From the NCBI GenBank assembly GCA_944990035.1, contig CALYLX010000010.1, forward strand, positions 1 through 64,000: a DNA stretch of 64,000 nucleotides, given 5' to 3'. Origin of the DNA: Clitopilus passeckerianus (taxonomy: Eukaryota; Basidiomycota; Agaricomycetes; Agaricales; Entolomataceae). The stretch's first letter is position 1, and every line of letters begins with the position of its first letter. The position numbers and the translations under genes are program-made. Shown piece by piece: positions 32,542 through 43,606 of this stretch. The notes beneath the pieces were generated by a model. That model was not told the origin of the DNA and did not search any database. It worked only from the letters and a program-made list of their open reading frames with translations.

Positions 32542-35500
32542 TTACGGCAACAGTGAGTTATGGGCCGAATAGGTCTGGGAAAACGACGGGGTGTCATGGA
32601 AGGATTGGGCGGTGAATGTGCTCAGTTCAACCATCGGGAGAGGTAGGTTTTGTTCTGGAAGGCTGCCCGTCTGCTGCGTTATATGGTCTTCTAGCACTCT
32701 CGCATAACGGTATGCAAGAGGTATTCTTTGGCCAATCTTGGATATACCAGAACTGAGAGTCCATGAGTTAGTCTCCTATGCATTTCCCGCAAATCTAGAG
32801 CACACTACCGAACAAAACTGAGTTCACTTTGCAATGTCGAGATTTGCTCGATGCTGTTGGTCTCGAGGGCTGCTTTGAGAAAACGAACTAAGACACGCCC
32901 CGCAAGGAACCATGCAAACTTTCGGTATTTAGAAGGGCTTCAAACAAGCTCACCCGGGAAAGCTCACCGAGCAGAAAGAATCCAACAGGCTGATGTCGAA
33001 GCTAGTCGCCGACACCGCGAAGATCAGGTCAAGAATCGCTCTTGCTGCTGTGAGTATCTTCAACGCGGAAATACACCCCGACATGCGAACATCTGCATGT
33101 GGTTCATGAAGAATTATCGTCGCTCTGGAAATAGAAGAACATAAGGGCGTAAGTTTGCAGGGTTTAGAACAGAGACATACACGTGGGGCATTAGACAAGC
33201 AGAGTAGAGGTGGTTATCCACAACGTTGCTATTGATAGGATTCTTCAGGTGAGCGGGGAAAGTTGATCGAAACTGCGTTACAGTGCGTTCTATCTGAACG
33301 AAGGCTGGAGACGCTCGAGGATCTATTGGTTCCACGTTGTCTGATGCACTTGGTTGGCTCGCAACAGCTGCGTCTCCTGCATAATGCCTTGCTCGGAAAC
33401 GAAGATTGAAAGTCTTGACCCATGCTGATACACACGAGTCCTTCAGTCCCGGGAAATCTAAGGTAAAAATGGAATTTCATACAGAGTAAGATCGTCCCTT
33501 TGATGTAGAGAATGAAAGAGTCAACTTGTCCATGTGGATGCGTCAGGATGAGATCCGGTGAATGCGCCCATTGACGATTTTCAGGGGTCACGAGAGTCTA
33601 AGCGGATAAATGTCAGCTGAACAATGGAACGGAGGAAAACCTGAGGCCTTACACCATTCTCGAACTGAGCTCCTTGGAGGGGTAAAAGCTGGGTAATGTC
33701 GTGGTCGTCCATACTCGACGCCCAACCGTTACTGGCGCCGTGCTGACGCTCAACGGCGTAGGCTAACCAGAAGGCGTTTCTTCTAACCTCATCCTCCACG
33801 ACGGTTCGAGCAGCTGAGAGAATAGAGATCGGTCGTTCTGATTTCGAGATGGAGTGAAACGGTGGGCACATGTTGAGGCCAAGGGGTACCGATAATCTGA
33901 GTGACTGGGCAGAATGTAGAAACACCTACATAAAAGAAATGTAAGTATGGTAGGCGCTGTCAGCGGGTCGCAAGAAAGGACATACATCGGCCCATCTAAA
34001 GCAAAAGCTATCACTACACGGAGATAACGACCGGAGTTCTAGCTCACCTTGAATGAGACCAGTAGAACCAAGATAAAATGATATTAGCTGTGGTCCACAG
34101 TTCTTGCTTCAGAATCTTTTCAGGACTGGCGAATAACCTTTGATCTCACCTTGTAGAACTTGTAAAAGATCTTTTCCAAGCGCCGTGTAAGTTTCAGACG
34201 TTCCACGGGCTAGCTTTGCCTGTTGCTCTGCGAAAGAATCCACACGGTTGTCTTTGATTCGTTCTTTCTCCAGAAAAATCTCATCTGGGTCGGATTAGTC
34301 TGCGTCAATAATAAGTCAGTGGTGGTTTACCTGGCGCTATCTCGCTGAAATCCGGTAACGGAGGAGAAGTGACGGCAGCAGTGTACAGACTGCCCATGGC
34401 ACAGATTGCATGTAGGACTGGAGTTGCTGGGAATTTAGGATGCCCAGGAGGCATGGAACATAATGAGTTCATGAAACTCGACCCGTGGAACAGGCGATTA
34501 GCGTGAGGATGAAAGGTGAAGAATACTTCTGCTCTGTTATGACTGATTAGAGGAAGGTAGGTCACAGGACGCGATAGGCGAACTTACAGGTGACGTATCA
34601 ACTCTGGGCGGGGCAGGTTGGGTGGCCAGTTCGACCATACGATATCGGTGCGAGAAGCTATTGGGGTATTTCCAATTGGTCCAGTCATCCCGTTCCCAGG
34701 TGAGACGGGAAAAGTGTGTCCACGCCCTGTATCCAAAGAGTCCGGGTAGGTTGTAGCGCTTGAAGCCAGTAATGTTGGATGCTGAGTCTGTTGAACGTTG
34801 TCAACTCCTGTCGAGTGCTGTAGGCAGAGACGGTGGGATATATACCCCAGCAAGAGAACCCCTCGAATGCGGAAGGATGGATTCAGGAGTCTGGGAAGAA
34901 TGTGCATCACTTGAAGCTAGCCCTTCTTTCTGGCGTAACAGCTCTTCTAGTTCACCTAGGGGATTGTAGTCGACTTTGGGTGGATAGAAAACGATGTCCG
35001 GCACCTCACTCACTGATGCGATTTTCCAGCCTCTCGTATTTGCTTTTTGGAGCTTCGGCAACTGCGATCGATGGCTCAGCGACTGCAGGCGGATTAACTT
35101 AATCTGATAGAGGTATGGAGCATGCGTGGAACGTACCGTCATCAAAGGTACATTCCGGCTGGGGCGGAAGGTCGGTGCCAGGAGATGCATGGGATACGGC
35201 ATGGGCATGGGAACGAACACATGTTGAGCAAGGGCGTTTCGCATCGCTGGGCGTAGTTTCAACAACATGAAGCTCAGCAGCATATGAAAGGAATACCATT
35301 TCTTTTCGTAGTGTCAACGAAGTGTCAGGGAACAGGTAATTGGACATGATACGAACCAGCTTCCGTCGTCGACACTTCAAGATGCAGCAGATTTAGCATA
35401 AGCTAGCCAGGAATTGCTTGCATGCAGAATGGGAAACTTTACCTGGTGACATGCCTCAAGTGGCCAAGGCTTCAGCAAGCCTAGAAGGACCACGACGGTG

Positions 35501-35605
35501 CTGATTACTCACTTGATTTCTCTTGAGTACGTTCGGCTGATTACCGCCCGTCCCAAGGCCGGAGTCTCCAGAGAGGCTGCGATGAGCCGATGAGGCCTTA
35601 GGCAT
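32542..35605 (-). CDS. Zn2Cys6 fungal transcription factor, paralogue B
   Basis: Predicted nuclear regulator, duplicate of the gene at 25548-28330. From ATG 35605 exon 1 (35513-35605) encodes MPKASSAHRSLSGDSGLGTG...LKRNQ. The zinc cluster is then assembled from exons 35443-35454 (ACHQ), 35357-35374 (CRRRKL), 35297-35301 (five bases) and the exon starting at 35246. This gives CHQCRRRKLKCDAKRPCSTC, all six cysteines in order. Fungal-specific domain blocks include DVFF-like FFTFHPHANRLFHGSSFMNS, GHPKFPATPVLHAICAMGSL and EDEVRRNAFWLAYAVERQHG. The protein ends SQTYSAHNSLLP at 32542. Without the five-base exon one cluster cysteine is lost, which is the main reason for proposing it. Confidence 0.8.
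35297..35301 (-). other. Five-base coding microexon inside a zinc cluster
   Basis: On the minus strand the order is ...GAAAAG, AAATG, GTATTC... . The five bases AAATG give Lys and the first two bases of Cys, completed by C from the next exon. The flanking introns are 55 bases (35302-35356, donor GTTCGT) and 50 bases (35247-35296, donor GTATTC), both normal sizes here. Paralogue A encodes the same Lys-Cys in a longer exon starting AAATGTGAC. Confidence 0.7.
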
Positions 35606-36048
35606 AGATTATAAGCAGGAGGTGTCTTGGTAGGATGGTATTCTCAGCGCAAGAAGAGAGAACTCCGGGTCAAAAGCAGTATGATAAACCTTGATGGATA
35701 TCCCCGCACGTGGCATTGGAATATCTTGCCTTTAGAAAAATGACACTCAAATGACAATATGAGGAACAGGCCGCTAAAAGTGAGCTTTCGGATGGTGACT
35801 TGAGAGCGAGGCGAGGCGAGACAAACAAATTGATGCAACAATCAATTCCGGAACGTGTTTACATTGGAACGTTCGGGAACAAGAATAGGATGAGCAAATG
35901 GCTACTTGTAGACAGAGACGATAGTTGATTCCGTGATTGATGAATGGTGTAAATTAAGAAATATAACCAAAACAGATGCTGCGTAGATAAGTAATAAAAA
36001 TATTGTGCCAAGCAATACTGGAAAGCCGTAGAAATGAATGTTAAGAAC
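35606..36048. other. Intergenic, 443 bp
   Basis: Promoter of Zn2Cys6 paralogue B and 3' flank of the membrane-protein gene. It includes a short GCGAG repeat near 35806-35820 and an AT-rich part from about 35940 to 36050. No gene is seen. Confidence 0.35.
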
Positions 36049-39000
36049 CTAATAAACCGAAAATCTACCTGTAATCTCAAATGAGTTTGTCACGTTAAAT
36101 AGTCCCACATTTTGTACATTGCTGCTGATAGCTTTAGACACGGCCGTCCATGTCTGATTAAATACGGACTCCGAAAAGTTGGAGTCTCGCACAATCTTGG
36201 GAGAGAATATAAATTCTGCCCAAGTGGTAGCACTGTTGCACCCGGATATTACCCAATTTCGCAACGCAGTTCCTTGGTCTGTACCGAAGAAGAAGCCTCC
36301 CGACGAAGTGGTGAAAGCGGATCGAGCGTGGTCGATGTCGGAAGGCAGTATTGATCCAAATACCGCTACCTCTAGTGTAGGGATCTGAGAGATAGAGGCG
36401 AAGAGTACTGATGTGTTATCAGGGGGAGGGATCTGCATGGTTGCAGATGAAAGGACGTATTTGACCAGCGCACTTGCAACGTTAGGGTCTCCAATCGATG
36501 AAAGATAGTCGAGAATGATATGGGAGGATAACCCCAAGGTCCCATAATTACGAGGATCAGACAAATCGGAGGTGATATTGGTGACGTTGGAAGGTCCTGG
36601 AAGGGGGCTCACTGTCACCCCCTTTCTCAAGAGTATTCTGGGAGAAACAGCGCCCTTGAGCACAGCAGCTTGTCGAGGAACTCCAGCTCTTGGATCCGGA
36701 GATGGTAACCGGAGTCGAAGGACGTCCAAAATTCCGTACACGGGGCGATCAGCGAAGCAACTTGTATCGAATTGACTTGCATTGGGAGGTTTGGCAAGAC
36801 TGAAGACACCAGTCTCGATCTGAGTTATCTGATCAGCCTGTGTCTTGGTGAGCCCAGGATAACATCCGAGGGGTGGAGGGAACGAGGCGGGTGTCGAGTT
36901 GAGCAGTTTGGCAATTGGCGCTGATGTTGCATCGAAGGGGAGCAAAACCGGGGAGACTGAAAGGGCGGAGACGAAGGTGTTCAAGTCTTTAGGATCCTGC
37001 TTCAGAACATTTGCCCAATACACCTGAAGTGCGGTTTTCCGTAGAGTCGAGCCAGCTATCATATACATTAGTCCCTTCTCCTAACAGGTGATTCGACATA
37101 GACCTTACCTCGAGCGAAAGAGTACATGCGATCCAACGCCGCTTTCGCATTCGAGTTGACCCGGGAAAGTTGGTCTTGATTAGGCTGCCCAACGCTCGTA
37201 AATGTGGCAGGTGTGGGTGTGACAGACTGGGAGGCAAAGTTGAAGTCGTATCCAAGAGCGCTAGTTGTGAACTTGTTTGAATCGCTTGAAGAACTGAAGG
37301 ACCCCCACGGGGCTTTCTGGACGAATGTCTGCAGCTTGGCTACTTCAGCGAGATTTTGCGATAGCACAGCCGCCCATAGGAGAGTAGCCTGGGCCCACTG
37401 AGTAGCGTTGGACTGAGTATCAGATCGAAGGTTGGGGCCGACATCAACCAGTATACCCTGCTGTTTGCAGCTATTCGGCGTGGAACCTTGAACGAGCCAA
37501 ATCTGGTTGTAAACTTGATTGGTGGTCAAGTTTAATGAGAAAAACGAATTCAGGGAGGGAACCAAGTCGACGATATTCTGTGCCAGCGGATCACACCGGC
37601 CTCCTTGTTGTGAAGTACAAGTGCACGTCGTGTCTAGAGGAGGGAAGGTGTTAGCCAAATGTTTGAGCGGACATATGTGTAGAACGCACTCAAGTTGCAC
37701 GATGCGCCCACCAGATCCCCAGCGCAAGATGGCTGACTCTTCTTCTTCCCTACTACGACGCCGACAACGATTGCTACGACAGCCAGAACGACAGCTATAC
37801 CAACACCAATCAGGATAATTTTCCTGCGTTTATTCGGAGGAGTATCCCTGTTGCTAGCAGGGGTTTCCCGATTCCTGGACAGAGCGAAACTAGGCTGGGG
37901 TGTACTCCTTGATTCATATCCGGACTGGTAAGAACCACTTGTAGCTTCGTGCAGTATTGTGTCGTCGTCAAACTGCGAATGATCCTTGTTTGCGGCGTAA
38001 TACGAGTGTAGGCTATGGTGGGGATGATAGCCTTTTTCTAGCAAACCGTGGAGTGCCTCTGCGCGGTTGACCAAATCCGGTAGGGGTTTGCTCTCGTCTT
38101 CTCTCCGGTGTTGAACCTCCGCTGTAATGGGGATATGTGGAATAAGTGGCACTGGAGGTAGCGGTTTCGCTCTCCGCCAGCCTATCACTCGCTGAACTGA
38201 GCGATGGGAAGATATCTTGGATATGAATGAGGATACTGCACTCTTAGTGGAGTGCACCGAGTCCCGGTTTTGATAATTTGAGGACGGGATCTTACGGTTT
38301 CGGGGTATGGGGAGGCTGGGGGGGACCAAGGGCTCACTACTGGATACATGTTGCAACGGATTGCTTGGTCCAGGAGAGATATTACGGAGAACAGCCTGGG
38401 CCATGCCAACAGGTTGAGGTGATAAATCCGCTCTAACGATAGAGAGTTGGTCTCTCTGAGAGTAGATCGTCTCAGAGTCGCCGTCACCATACATCGCCAA
38501 TGGGTCGGGAGACTCAGGGATGGGAACAAATGAACTCGGTGGTGGTCTGCCTCCTTGCGGCCTAACGACAACAGCCCTCGATGTAGACGCTACATTTCTG
38601 CTTGCTACTGTCGACGCCAGAGGTGGATATGTCATCTCGGAAAAGCCGCTGATAGCAGAGCTGCCGTTGGAAAGGCGTCTGCCTTTCTTGTTGGCGCTCT
38701 CTTGCAAAAGATTGGTGATAAAAGAGGTGGACAGGAGCTTATCCTCGGTGGCATCCATACCGATACTGGATGCACCATCGTGCCAATCGTACGGTGAAAT
38801 TGGGTTGGCTTGTGACGTCGAGGATTGGGCCGGAGATGCTGGGGTGGTGTAGGAAGTTGATGCTTGGCTGCTTTGAACCTTCTGCTGTAGGGGGCCTGGT
38901 ATCGGCAAGGGTTTCCTGCGGACGACACGGAGGGGTGAGGCTGGTACTGTCCTTATCGGTGAACCACTTGCAATGGGGCCGAAATCCGTGTGTATTGGAG

Positions 39001-39178
39001 TGGTAGGAATAGAGACAGGAGGTGTGGGGAATTGAGAGAGGACCATGGATTCACCACCATTACTGATGGTGCTGTCAGCGAATCCTGAGGCATTTGTATC
39101 TTGCGAAGGGGCGGAAACATGTCTTGTTCCCCGTCCAGTAGATATCGGAGGCGCTAGCTGCTGCCTAGTTGGATTCAT
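36049..39178 (-). CDS. Large single-pass membrane protein with a disordered cytosolic half and an extracellular domain
   Basis: No function recognised. The first 450 residues are Ser/Pro-rich and disordered (MNPTRQQLAPPISTGRGTRH onward) with basic clusters. A single strong transmembrane helix, KIILIGVGIAVVLAVVAIVV, is followed by VGKKK. The outer part of about 600 residues begins with paired cysteines (CAGDLVGASCNL, CTCTSQQGGRCDPLAQNI) and contains many N-glycosylation sequons (NLT, NTS, NVT, NFS, NQT). It ends NSFEITGRFSVY at 36049. Two introns are visible, near 37634-37690 and 37069-37105. The layout is that of a cell-surface sensor or adhesion-type protein. It looks intact and conserved-like rather than random. 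Confidence 0.75.
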
Positions 39179-39812
39179 TCCGGACTAGTGGTGCGGTGCC
39201 GTCGTATATGAACTCGGCGGCAGTAGTTGAAAGAGTGTCGAAGAGAGCGCGGGCGTGATAATTTGGCAGTGCTTTATTGCATAACCTTGAGCAGCGAGCC
39301 AGTCGACCTCAATACACAACCAAAAGAGCAGCCCTAAGCTTGAAAGAGTGAAAGCTGGACCGTTTACCGTTTACCAGCTGTTGGCGACGAGCAAGGGTGC
39401 GAACGGCCTTGACAACCTAGGGAATCAGGGTATACGGCTACATATCAATTCAATTTGTATCATTCCCATCTTTTCTGTTCCTGATGCATCACCATTTCCT
39501 GTCAGATGCGGGTGGGCGGCTGCACCCTCAAAAGGGTCGCACAGCTTGTTCGGGACCCGTTTTCAGCATTCGAGGCACAAAAAAGAGCAGGATATATTTT
39601 CCTACAACATGAAGGTCGAAGAGAGAGAAGGCATGAACAGGAGAATTGAGATCACCCGGTAGTCAACGTAAGGTCAATAAGAAAAAACAAACATCTGAAC
39701 ATACAAATCGTGAAACTTGACTAGGAACGTAAATGTCAGGATATAAGTAACGGCATGCTGATCAATGGGCTATGAAGCGAAAACGACTGTCTTTATGGAT
39801 GTTTCAACCGTT
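39179..39812. other. Intergenic, 634 bp
   Basis: 5' flank of the membrane-protein gene and 3' flank of RAC1. The plus strand is open for 104 codons at 39348-39662, but it lacks recognisable features, and I see no gene, repeat or RNA here. Confidence 0.4.
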
Positions 39813-40779
39813 TCATGCAATGATGCATTTGCTGCCTTTGGGCTTCTTCTGTGGTGGGGGAGGATTCACTGAAATGCGGAGTTAACAGATAAATACTGGA
39901 GAAACCGTAACTGCAGTGCACTTACAAACAGCTCTAATCGCTTCATCGAATACTGTCTTCAAACCTTTCTGGGTCAATGCCGAGCACTCTAGGTACTTGA
40001 CAGCGCCAATATCCTTGCACATAGCGAGACCTTGAGAGTACTGGATGGGTGCCATACGGCTAGAATGGAAAACAGGGTCAGCTTCTCCTGAAGTTCAAAT
40101 TGAACGTGATTTACCGATCGCGAAGCTTCTCAATGGTGGCAGGGTCTTCACGCAGATCAAGTTTCGTGCCTACCAACAATATAGAAGTTGAAGGCGCGTG
40201 GTGAGAAATCTCTGGATACCACTGTTGTGCATTAGCCACGTCATTATTTCTTGAAGATGTGAATCAGCGTACCTTCGTCCGAACGTTCTCATAGCTTGGA
40301 GGACTGACAAGCGAGAAACAAATCAGGAACACATCGGTTTGGGGGTAGGACAGCGGGCGAAGGCGGTCGTAGTCCTCCTGACCGGCTGTATCCCATAGAC
40401 CGAGCGAGATTGTTTTGCCATCCACCATAACATTTGCTGAGTAGTTATCAAAAACTAATGACAGCGTCAATGAAAAGCCGTCGCCATGAGACCTAATTTG
40501 AACACACCCGTTGGAATGTACTCTCCCTAAGAACAATCAGAGTCAGTAAGATGGGCTTCTAAACACGAAAAAAGACGATGCGCTCACAGGGAAGGCGTTT
40601 GTAGTGTACGATATAAGGAGACATGTCTACCAGTATGTTAGTATTCGGCTAAATGGAAGCATTCCGTGGGTACCCCACCTTTCCAACCGCACCGTCTCCA
40701 ACAACGACGCCTGGAAATGACGGCGAGTGAGCTCTTTTCTCTAACACTACGCGGTGGGCTTACACTTTATGGCCTGCAT
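39813..40779 (-). CDS. RAC1: Rac1 small GTPase
   Basis: Rho-family switch controlling polarised growth and hyphal branching at the plasma membrane. Eight exons (40764-40779, 40679-40710, 40588-40626, 40508-40526, 40273-40454, 40115-40221, 39926-40059, 39813-39868) sum to 585 bases and give 194 residues. Motifs are [20 protein letters not shown] (P-loop, switch I start), [35 protein letters not shown] (switch II), TKLDLRED and [20 protein letters not shown]. The polybasic end KKPKGSK leads to the CAAX box CIIA for prenylation. [20 protein letters not shown] and the overall pattern fit Rac rather than Cdc42. One exon is only 16 bases and another 19. Confidence 0.95.
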
Positions 40780-41328
40780 TAGGATGAAAAAGTAGTTCTA
40801 GAGGAGGTGTCGGAGAATATGGATCGTAAGGTTGATTTCGTGTCGTTTATCGTTCAAAAACAGCGCACAGCGGTCTAGACAGCGAAGCAGATTCCGTGCG
40901 TGGGACTTGCAGGTGGATCCTTCGACGCAAAAAAGACTCAACCTGAGTTGACCAAGGGAGCCCAAGGGACAGAGAGGAAAGTAGGGTGATATGTTGCAGG
41001 CAGGGGAATCAAAATGGGTGTTGCAACTCTGCAATTTCCAAATCTGATTAAAAGTCTCACGCTTCTGCTGACTATCAATCATGTACAATGTCTTTGGCTG
41101 CGATTTACTAGTACGACTACGTTAAATTCAGAAAACTAACAACACAAGGAGAAACAGGCGTAGAATAAATATAGTAAAAAGATGGAGGATGGAAAGATCT
41201 TGGGAAAACATAGGGAGAAAGCAAGACATACAAGACACGTAACAATGTGTACACAGAAAAGAGCTGACGACTAATAGTACAAAAGAAGAGGACCACGGAA
41301 TGAAGAGGCGCAAAGAAAAGAGGGTGGT
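40780..41328. other. Intergenic, 549 bp
   Basis: Promoter of RAC1 and 3' flank of the zinc-finger gene. I see no coding potential, repeat or RNA gene. The part around 41120-41300 is A-rich on the plus strand. Confidence 0.35.
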
Positions 41329-43225
41329 CTACGCAGGCGAGAACCCAAGTGCTAGGCGCCTTCTCTTGCGAATTGGGAGCTCTTCATCTTCTGGGCGGCG
41401 GGAGTCGAGGTTTCCTCGGCATGGGCTGGATAGGAACATGGCGACTTCAGCCTCGTCCTCTTCCGCAGAGGACATGTCTAGATCACCAGTTAAATCCTCG
41501 TCGCCACCCACACTGGATTTATCATCAGCCAATCTGAAGGGTTCCAGAAGGCCAATTCCAAGTCCGATGCGAGTCTCCTGTGAGCTACTTCTCATGACAG
41601 GGCTTTCAGCGCCATTGAGAATGGCAGGTGAAGCAAGACGGTCTGAAGGACCAGCGTAGATAAGATGGCCAAAAGGTTTCCATGGAGAAAACGTCGAGGT
41701 GAACGGATCGTTGCCAGTTGAATCGCCCTTCGGCGCCAACGGGGTCAATCGAAAGTCAGATAACCATTCATTCGCGGATGAGCGGGCGTCTGTAGCATTG
41801 ATAGGAGAGGATTGCAGAGATGACGCGTCTCGAGTGCGTTTTTGAGACTTCACAGGCGTCTGTTTCGATGCTGATGACTTCGAGAGCTTCTCGAGGCTTT
41901 CAGGTGTCTCTAGCTCAAAGACAGATTTCTTGATGAGAGATCCGAAGATGCGCGGAGTTACTACTGGTGAGTCACCCCATCGAGGGCTCGTACTTGTGGA
42001 AGGCTTACTGATCGGACTGCTGAAGTCACGGATCAACATGCTTAATGACAGCTCACGAGAACGTGAGTGCAGCGGGTGGCTCGGGCTTGGGTAGCGCCAT
42101 GGTTGATCGGATGGAAGAGGTGGTGGGGAATGTCTGAAGGCAGGTGTTTGCAATGGATCGTAAGGAGAAGGTGGAACTGTTGGTGCTGCAGGTGGTGGAG
42201 ATTCAATATTCTCCTCAGTAGTCACGCTATCTTGAGAGCTGGTTGGAGCTTCTAGAGAACGAGGGGTGAGAGGTGGACTGGGTGGCGGAAGGTGTGACCG
42301 AGAAAGGGGATGATGGCGAGTGCTTGACTCTGATGTATCCTCTGCGTTGGAATCGCTGGACTTGAGCGGATTTTGCCTGGGTTTGGTAGTAGTTGTATCG
42401 CTGCTCGATAAAAGCGATCGGAATTTAGATTTGAGTGAGCCATTTTGAAATTCTGTTTGAGGCTCAATCTTTATACTGATAAGGTTATCGTGTGAAAGAT
42501 TGCCAGCTTTTGGTACAACGTGGCGATTTTCCTCTGCAAAACGGAGCCAATCAACGGCGAGCAATCATTTTCTGGGGGGACTGCTTACTATTTGAACCGC
42601 GCCCACGGGGACGATCATTTCCGTCGCGTCGATTTGACATGGCAATTTTATGCTTCTCGAAGACATGTCGACGCCACATACTCTTAGCGTTGACTCCAGC
42701 GTACGTGCGACGGCAGAAGGTGCACCTAAGCCGAGGCTCTTCGCCTTCAGGCCATCCTTCAGTGCCTCTGTCTTTGAGATCTTTTTTCTTTGCGGGACAC
42801 CAGCCCCGCGGAGGCTCAAGATGGGGCGGGTAAGTAATAGCATTGGAATTAGTATTGTCGGGAAATTTGTAGTCGTTTGGGTCTAAAAACCACTCCGGAT
42901 TGTTGGCCATAAGCTGATAGGAGAGGCCCTCTGGGTGTTGATGGGAATTGGGGAAAACTGTGAAGGGCGGGTGTATGAATACGACATTTGGATCGGTGGG
43001 CTGCGGGTCCATTCCAGGTGGTGGCAGGTGAGCGTCCGCTAGACGATGGCGGGCAGATGTGCCGCTTGAAGAAGACGCCGATGCCTGTGGTGCATACGGG
43101 CGTGGGCGAAATGAGGTGGCAGCTGGGGTAAAAAAGCTGCTGATATCTTGTGAAGATAGACGCCTTTTCAAAGGCTTGAGAACTGTAATAGACGGTGCAG
43201 TCGACGAGCTAGGATCCGCTTGCAT
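41329..43225 (-). CDS. Nuclear-type protein with a single C2H2/BED-like zinc finger
   Basis: No specific function recognised. The first ATG is at 43225 (MQADPSSSTAPSITVLKPLK). One finger is visible near residue 170: LRCTFCRRTYAGVNAKSMWR then RHVFEKHK, a C-X2-C-X12-H-X4-H pattern followed by basic residues. The remaining 400 residues are Ser/Pro-rich, with many SP/TP dipeptides, acidic patches and a basic end (ELPIRKRRRLALGFSPA) that resembles a nuclear localisation signal. One intron lies near 42550-42600, joining the finger exon to the long Ser/Pro exon. It could be a transcription or chromatin factor. The gene seems intact. Confidence 0.7.
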
Positions 43226-43606
43226 AGAGGAAGACACTAATTAGCTGGCGGCAGTGCAGAGGCAAAAGGTGATGGTGACTCTGTTTACACCAATTCAGTC
43301 GGAGTTTACACGATATAACGCGTTCAGCACGTGGTCGCGTCACGCGTAGCAACCACAATATGGGCGCCGATAAATTTTCGGATGGAGGAACTTGGGCGGT
43401 AGATACTACAAGGCCTTTCAAAGATACAAATGAGCATTTTTTGCGCGATTCTTGAAATAGGCGTGCCTTACGAATACTGACGGGACCCGAGGCGGAGAGT
43501 CGGCAGTTTCCAGAAATGGGTGTTTGTCAGTACCCTCTGAGGCAAATACGATCAAGAATTTTGCGTAAACCTCTTTTAGCAGAATCCAAATCTACAGGCC
43601 GCAAGT
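43226..43606. promoter_or_regulatory. Divergent intergenic region, zinc-finger gene / SPB1
   Basis: 381 bp between the two starts. It contains CACGTG at 43328-43333 (E-box type) and ACGCGT at 43342-43347 (MluI cell-cycle-box core), 14 bases apart. Both are short motifs and their use is unproven. Confidence 0.4.

Noticed and set aside
39348..39662. Plus-strand frame of 104 codons upstream of the membrane-protein gene
   Set aside because: No recognisable motif, no plausible splice partners, and a position in the 5' flank of the opposite-strand gene.
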